DNA of 64,000 nt. Source: Mobiluncus sp034180645 (GTDB lineage: Bacteria; Actinomycetota; Actinomycetes; Actinomycetales; Actinomycetaceae). The stretch lies in NCBI RefSeq assembly GCF_034180645.1, contig NZ_JAXFNY010000014.1, positions 1-64,000 on the forward strand, in the 5' to 3' direction. The notes beneath the pieces are model-generated. The model was given only the letters and a program-made list of their open reading frames with translations, did not search any database and had not been told where the DNA came from. Every line of letters begins with the position of its first letter. The stretch's first letter is position 1. The position numbers and the translations under genes were made by a program. Of this stretch, positions 61,940 to 64,000 are shown piece by piece.

Positions 61940-62068
61940 TAATTTTCCTTTCCGACTGTCCTTTCATTCTAGGGGTTTTGCCCGGCGAGCGGGAATTATG
62001 CGCTCGAAGAGAGAGCGAGTTTGATAGTCTCCAATTTTCGCCTTCGGGGGTGCTGATACTCTCAGGGT

Positions 62069-64000
62069 ATGGAGATTATCGATGACTTATCGCGCCGAGT
62101 TCGCCACTCGCTTAATGACGGTGAATCTGTGCTTGTGGCAGGGGTTCCGGCTAGCGGGAAAACCACGCTTTTAGCCCAGATGCTAGTGGATAATCCCGGA
62201 ATGTTGGTGTTGAGTCCGAACGCGGGTGCCGCCCGCCGGTTGAGCGAGCGAGCCTTGGAGATTCGGGCGCAATCTGAGAATCCGCACTGTCCCATGGGTG
62301 CCAGCAAAAGTTTCGTGGCGGAAATCTTTGCACGTTTCAATCAATGGCGTAGAGAGGGAGGACTGCCTGAGGTTAGACTGGCCACCGATGCTGAGGTGAT
62401 GGTCCAAATCCAGGATTTTCTGGCTGAAATGCCCCTCGAGGAGGAACTGCGTTCAGCCCTGGAAACCCAAGGTTTCCGCAGCGATTTGGTGGACGGGATT
62501 TTCCGCGTCCGGGCGTTTGCTGGTGGAGCCTCATCAGACCCCGCACCACCGGCGGTTCATCCGCTAGTGACCCGGCTCATTCAGGCCATGCAAACCGACC
62601 GGGAGGCCCAACGCCTTCAGGCTCGCCAATCTGCTTGGCCCCTGGACACGGCTTCACTTTTTGAGGAATACCTATTGGCGGTGAATGCGGGAGCCCCGGT
62701 TCCAGAACTTGTGGGAGTCGATGATCTGCAAAACTTCAACGGGCTGATGATCGACATCCTGTCTCTCTGGGCGACGCATGGAACCGCCCTCGTGGCCTGT
62801 ACCCTGCCGGAAACCTGCGTGAACACCTATCGCGGGGCCAGTCCGCACTTGTGCGAGAGGCTGTGGCAACAGTTAGAGACGATTCCCGGCAAACCCGTCA
62901 CCGAGATTCTGCTGAACCGGGAACATGTCCCTGCACCGTTGCGCCGAGTGTGGCGTACAGCCGTGAACCGCTTGGGAGTACACGGCATCAGCGCACGCTT
63001 GTGGAACGCTGCGGGGGAGTCCTCCCCGGACTCGGCACAGCCAGAATCAACCTGCGTTTCGGACTGTCAAGACCACGTTATCTTGGTGGAAAAGCCCACC
63101 GACACGGCCCAATACCGAGAAATCGGAACGCTCCTGCAAGACGCCCATATTTTCTCGGCCCACCCTCTGAATTATTCTCAGATGGCAGTTCTGACCCGTT
63201 CTTCCCTGGAAGCCCGGCAAGTCGCGGAAGCCTTGGAGAACATGGACATACCGGTGGCAGTTCCGGGGGCCGGAGCCCAGCTCAATGAAGGGCGTCTAAC
63301 CCGCTGCCTGCTTCAGATGATACAGGCAGTTTGTGTGGAAACCCCTGACCAGGTAGAGCTTTCGGACCTGGATTTGGTCGGATTACTTTCTTCTGCCCTC
63401 GTGGGCTGGGATGTGTGGCGAATGCGGCGACTCGACTCTTTCCTGCACGACCTGACATTGCTGCCTCCGGGGGAAGTCGGGGACGGTGAACAGCGGTTCC
63501 CCTCCGCAATGGAATCCGAGACTGTTGCTGATGATGAGCAAAGCGCGTCCGACACAGTTGGAATCCTGCCTTACATCCGTCAGTTTTTGCGTACGGTGAT
63601 TTCCGGTCAGGATTTCGCGGGGCGCACACTGGCTGAGATTACTTCCGAATCTGCTGATGCGAACCAGCTTGTTGACCTGGGGCAAGCGCTCCAAGCGGGA
63701 TGGCAGCAATGGAAAGCCGATCCGGGATCGGTGCAGCTGCTGCTGTGGAAACTGTGGGATGGTCTGGGACGTGCCGAAATCCTCCAGGCTCGAGCCCTGC
63801 AGCCCGGTTTGGTGCCCATGGTGCGTTCCACCCTGCAAATTGACCTGGATTTGGTGATGGATTTGTTCAAAGCGGCGGACTGGTTCGAGGCTCGAAATCC
63901 AGGCCAAACCGCGGCGGACTTCGCACAGGGGATGTTGGCTCGCGATCTTCCAACCGGCACCGTTGCTCCTCATCATCTGGTGCGAGACGCGGTCACTGTC
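62069..64000 (+). CDS. Helicase of the Rv3202c/AddB kind, N-terminal part (runs off window)
   Basis: Open from ATG 62069 to the last base, 644 codons, no stop in view. Walker A GVPASGKTTLL lies at residues 25-35, followed by MLVLSPNAGAARRL (motif Ia-like), ELVGVDDLQNF (Walker-B-like with D-D rather than D-E) and SQMAVLTRSSLEARQVAEAL (motif IV-like). This resembles UvrD/AddB-type proteins such as mycobacterial Rv3202c, which also follow DUF3107 and end in a RecB nuclease domain; that end would lie beyond the window. Role is probably DNA end processing or repair. Confidence 0.8.
   Translation, partial: MEIIDDLSRRVRHSLNDGESVLVAGVPASGKTTLLAQMLVDNPGMLVLSPNAGAARRLSERALEIRAQSENPHCPMGASKSFVAEIFARFNQWRREGGLPEVRLATDAEVMVQIQDFLAEMPLEEELRSALETQGFRSDLVDGIFRVRAFAGGASSDPAPPAVHPLVTRLIQAMQTDREAQRLQARQSAWPLDTASLFEEYLLAVNAGAPVPELVGVDDLQNFNGLMIDILSLWATHGTALVACTLPETCVNTYRGASPHLCERLWQQLETIPGKPVTEILLNREHVPAPLRRVWRTAVNRLGVHGISARLWNAAGESSPDSAQPESTCVSDCQDHVILVEKPTDTAQYREIGTLLQDAHIFSAHPLNYSQMAVLTRSSLEARQVAEALENMDIPVAVPGAGAQLNEGRLTRCLLQMIQAVCVETPDQVELSDLDLVGLLSSALVGWDVWRMRRLDSFLHDLTLLPPGEVGDGEQRFPSAMESETVADDEQSASDTVGILPYIRQFLRTVISGQDFAGRTLAEITSESADANQLVDLGQALQAGWQQWKADPGSVQLLLWKLWDGLGRAEILQARALQPGLVPMVRSTLQIDLDLVMDLFKAADWFEARNPGQTAADFAQGMLARDLPTGTVAPHHLVRDAVTV

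Noticed and set aside
1..64000. cas genes, toxin-antitoxin pairs, insertion sequences or rRNA
   Set aside because: I looked for their hallmark proteins and inverted repeats and saw none in the window.

Overview
The window is high-GC Gram-positive (Actinomycetota) chromosome. Small DUF3107 and DUF3117 proteins, a redox-Cys-less LpdA-type quinone reductase, a type II-C CRISPR repeat resembling that of Corynebacterium, an LAxTG wall-anchor signal and a cell-wall-binding-repeat-2 protein with a CAP-like region all point to the Actinomycetaceae. My best guess is Mobiluncus or a close relative. This is inferred from gene content and style, not from a database search.

Region by region. 1-1162: the end of a CRISPR array with 17 complete 36-bp repeats on an exact 64-bp period, closed by a decayed repeat; no cas gene is in view. 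1254-5329: lpdA, a palindrome-rich spacer, tRNA-His(GTG), oligoribonuclease and a ROK-family regulator. 5401-12374: a ~6.95-kb integrative element inserted in the 3' end of a tRNA-Arg(TCT) gene, bounded by a 27-bp att duplication and carrying matching arm-type repeats just inside both ends. Its genes are a tyrosine integrase, an unknown protein, an excisionase-type HTH, a degenerate primase-polymerase, a RepA/AAA_25 helicase, a small-terminase-like HTH protein and an opposing XRE-type repressor. It has no capsid, tail, portal or conjugation genes, so it reads as a phage satellite (PICI-like) or a stripped-down AICE.

12628-28841: ssb, ettA, malQ, a PTS-EIIC-like membrane protein with a long Pro/Tyr-rich tail and an eroded active-site motif, pepN, a lipoprotein, an M13 metallopeptidase, a GNAT acetyltransferase, folC, a lone dhaL and ndk. 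28943-38431: smc, ftsY and ffh (chromosome organisation and SRP targeting), followed by a tightly coupled amidohydrolase and a Nei/Fpg glycosylase. 38550-44049: ispG, a DyP peroxidase, a small membrane protein, and a ZTP (pfl) riboswitch ahead of the glyA-folD one-carbon operon.

44119-57109: an apparently frameshifted LAxTG surface protein, xthA, a YihY membrane protein, a 2H phosphoesterase, manC, a LOG-family protein, DUF3117, an O-methyltransferase, mrp, an OafA-type acyltransferase with an SGNH domain, a PHP phosphoesterase, an Xaa-Pro aminopeptidase and a small membrane protein. 57109-64000: a DEAD-box helicase, a CAP/cell-wall-binding-repeat-2 secreted protein, a ferritin-like protein, DUF3107, and the first 644 codons of a helicase of the Rv3202c/AddB kind. 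Apart from the secreted protein, this last group follows a conserved actinobacterial neighbourhood.

The most interesting parts are the capsid-less tRNA-Arg element and its possible link to the nearby CRISPR array, the repeat-embedded promoters of that array, and the unusual EIIC-like protein.
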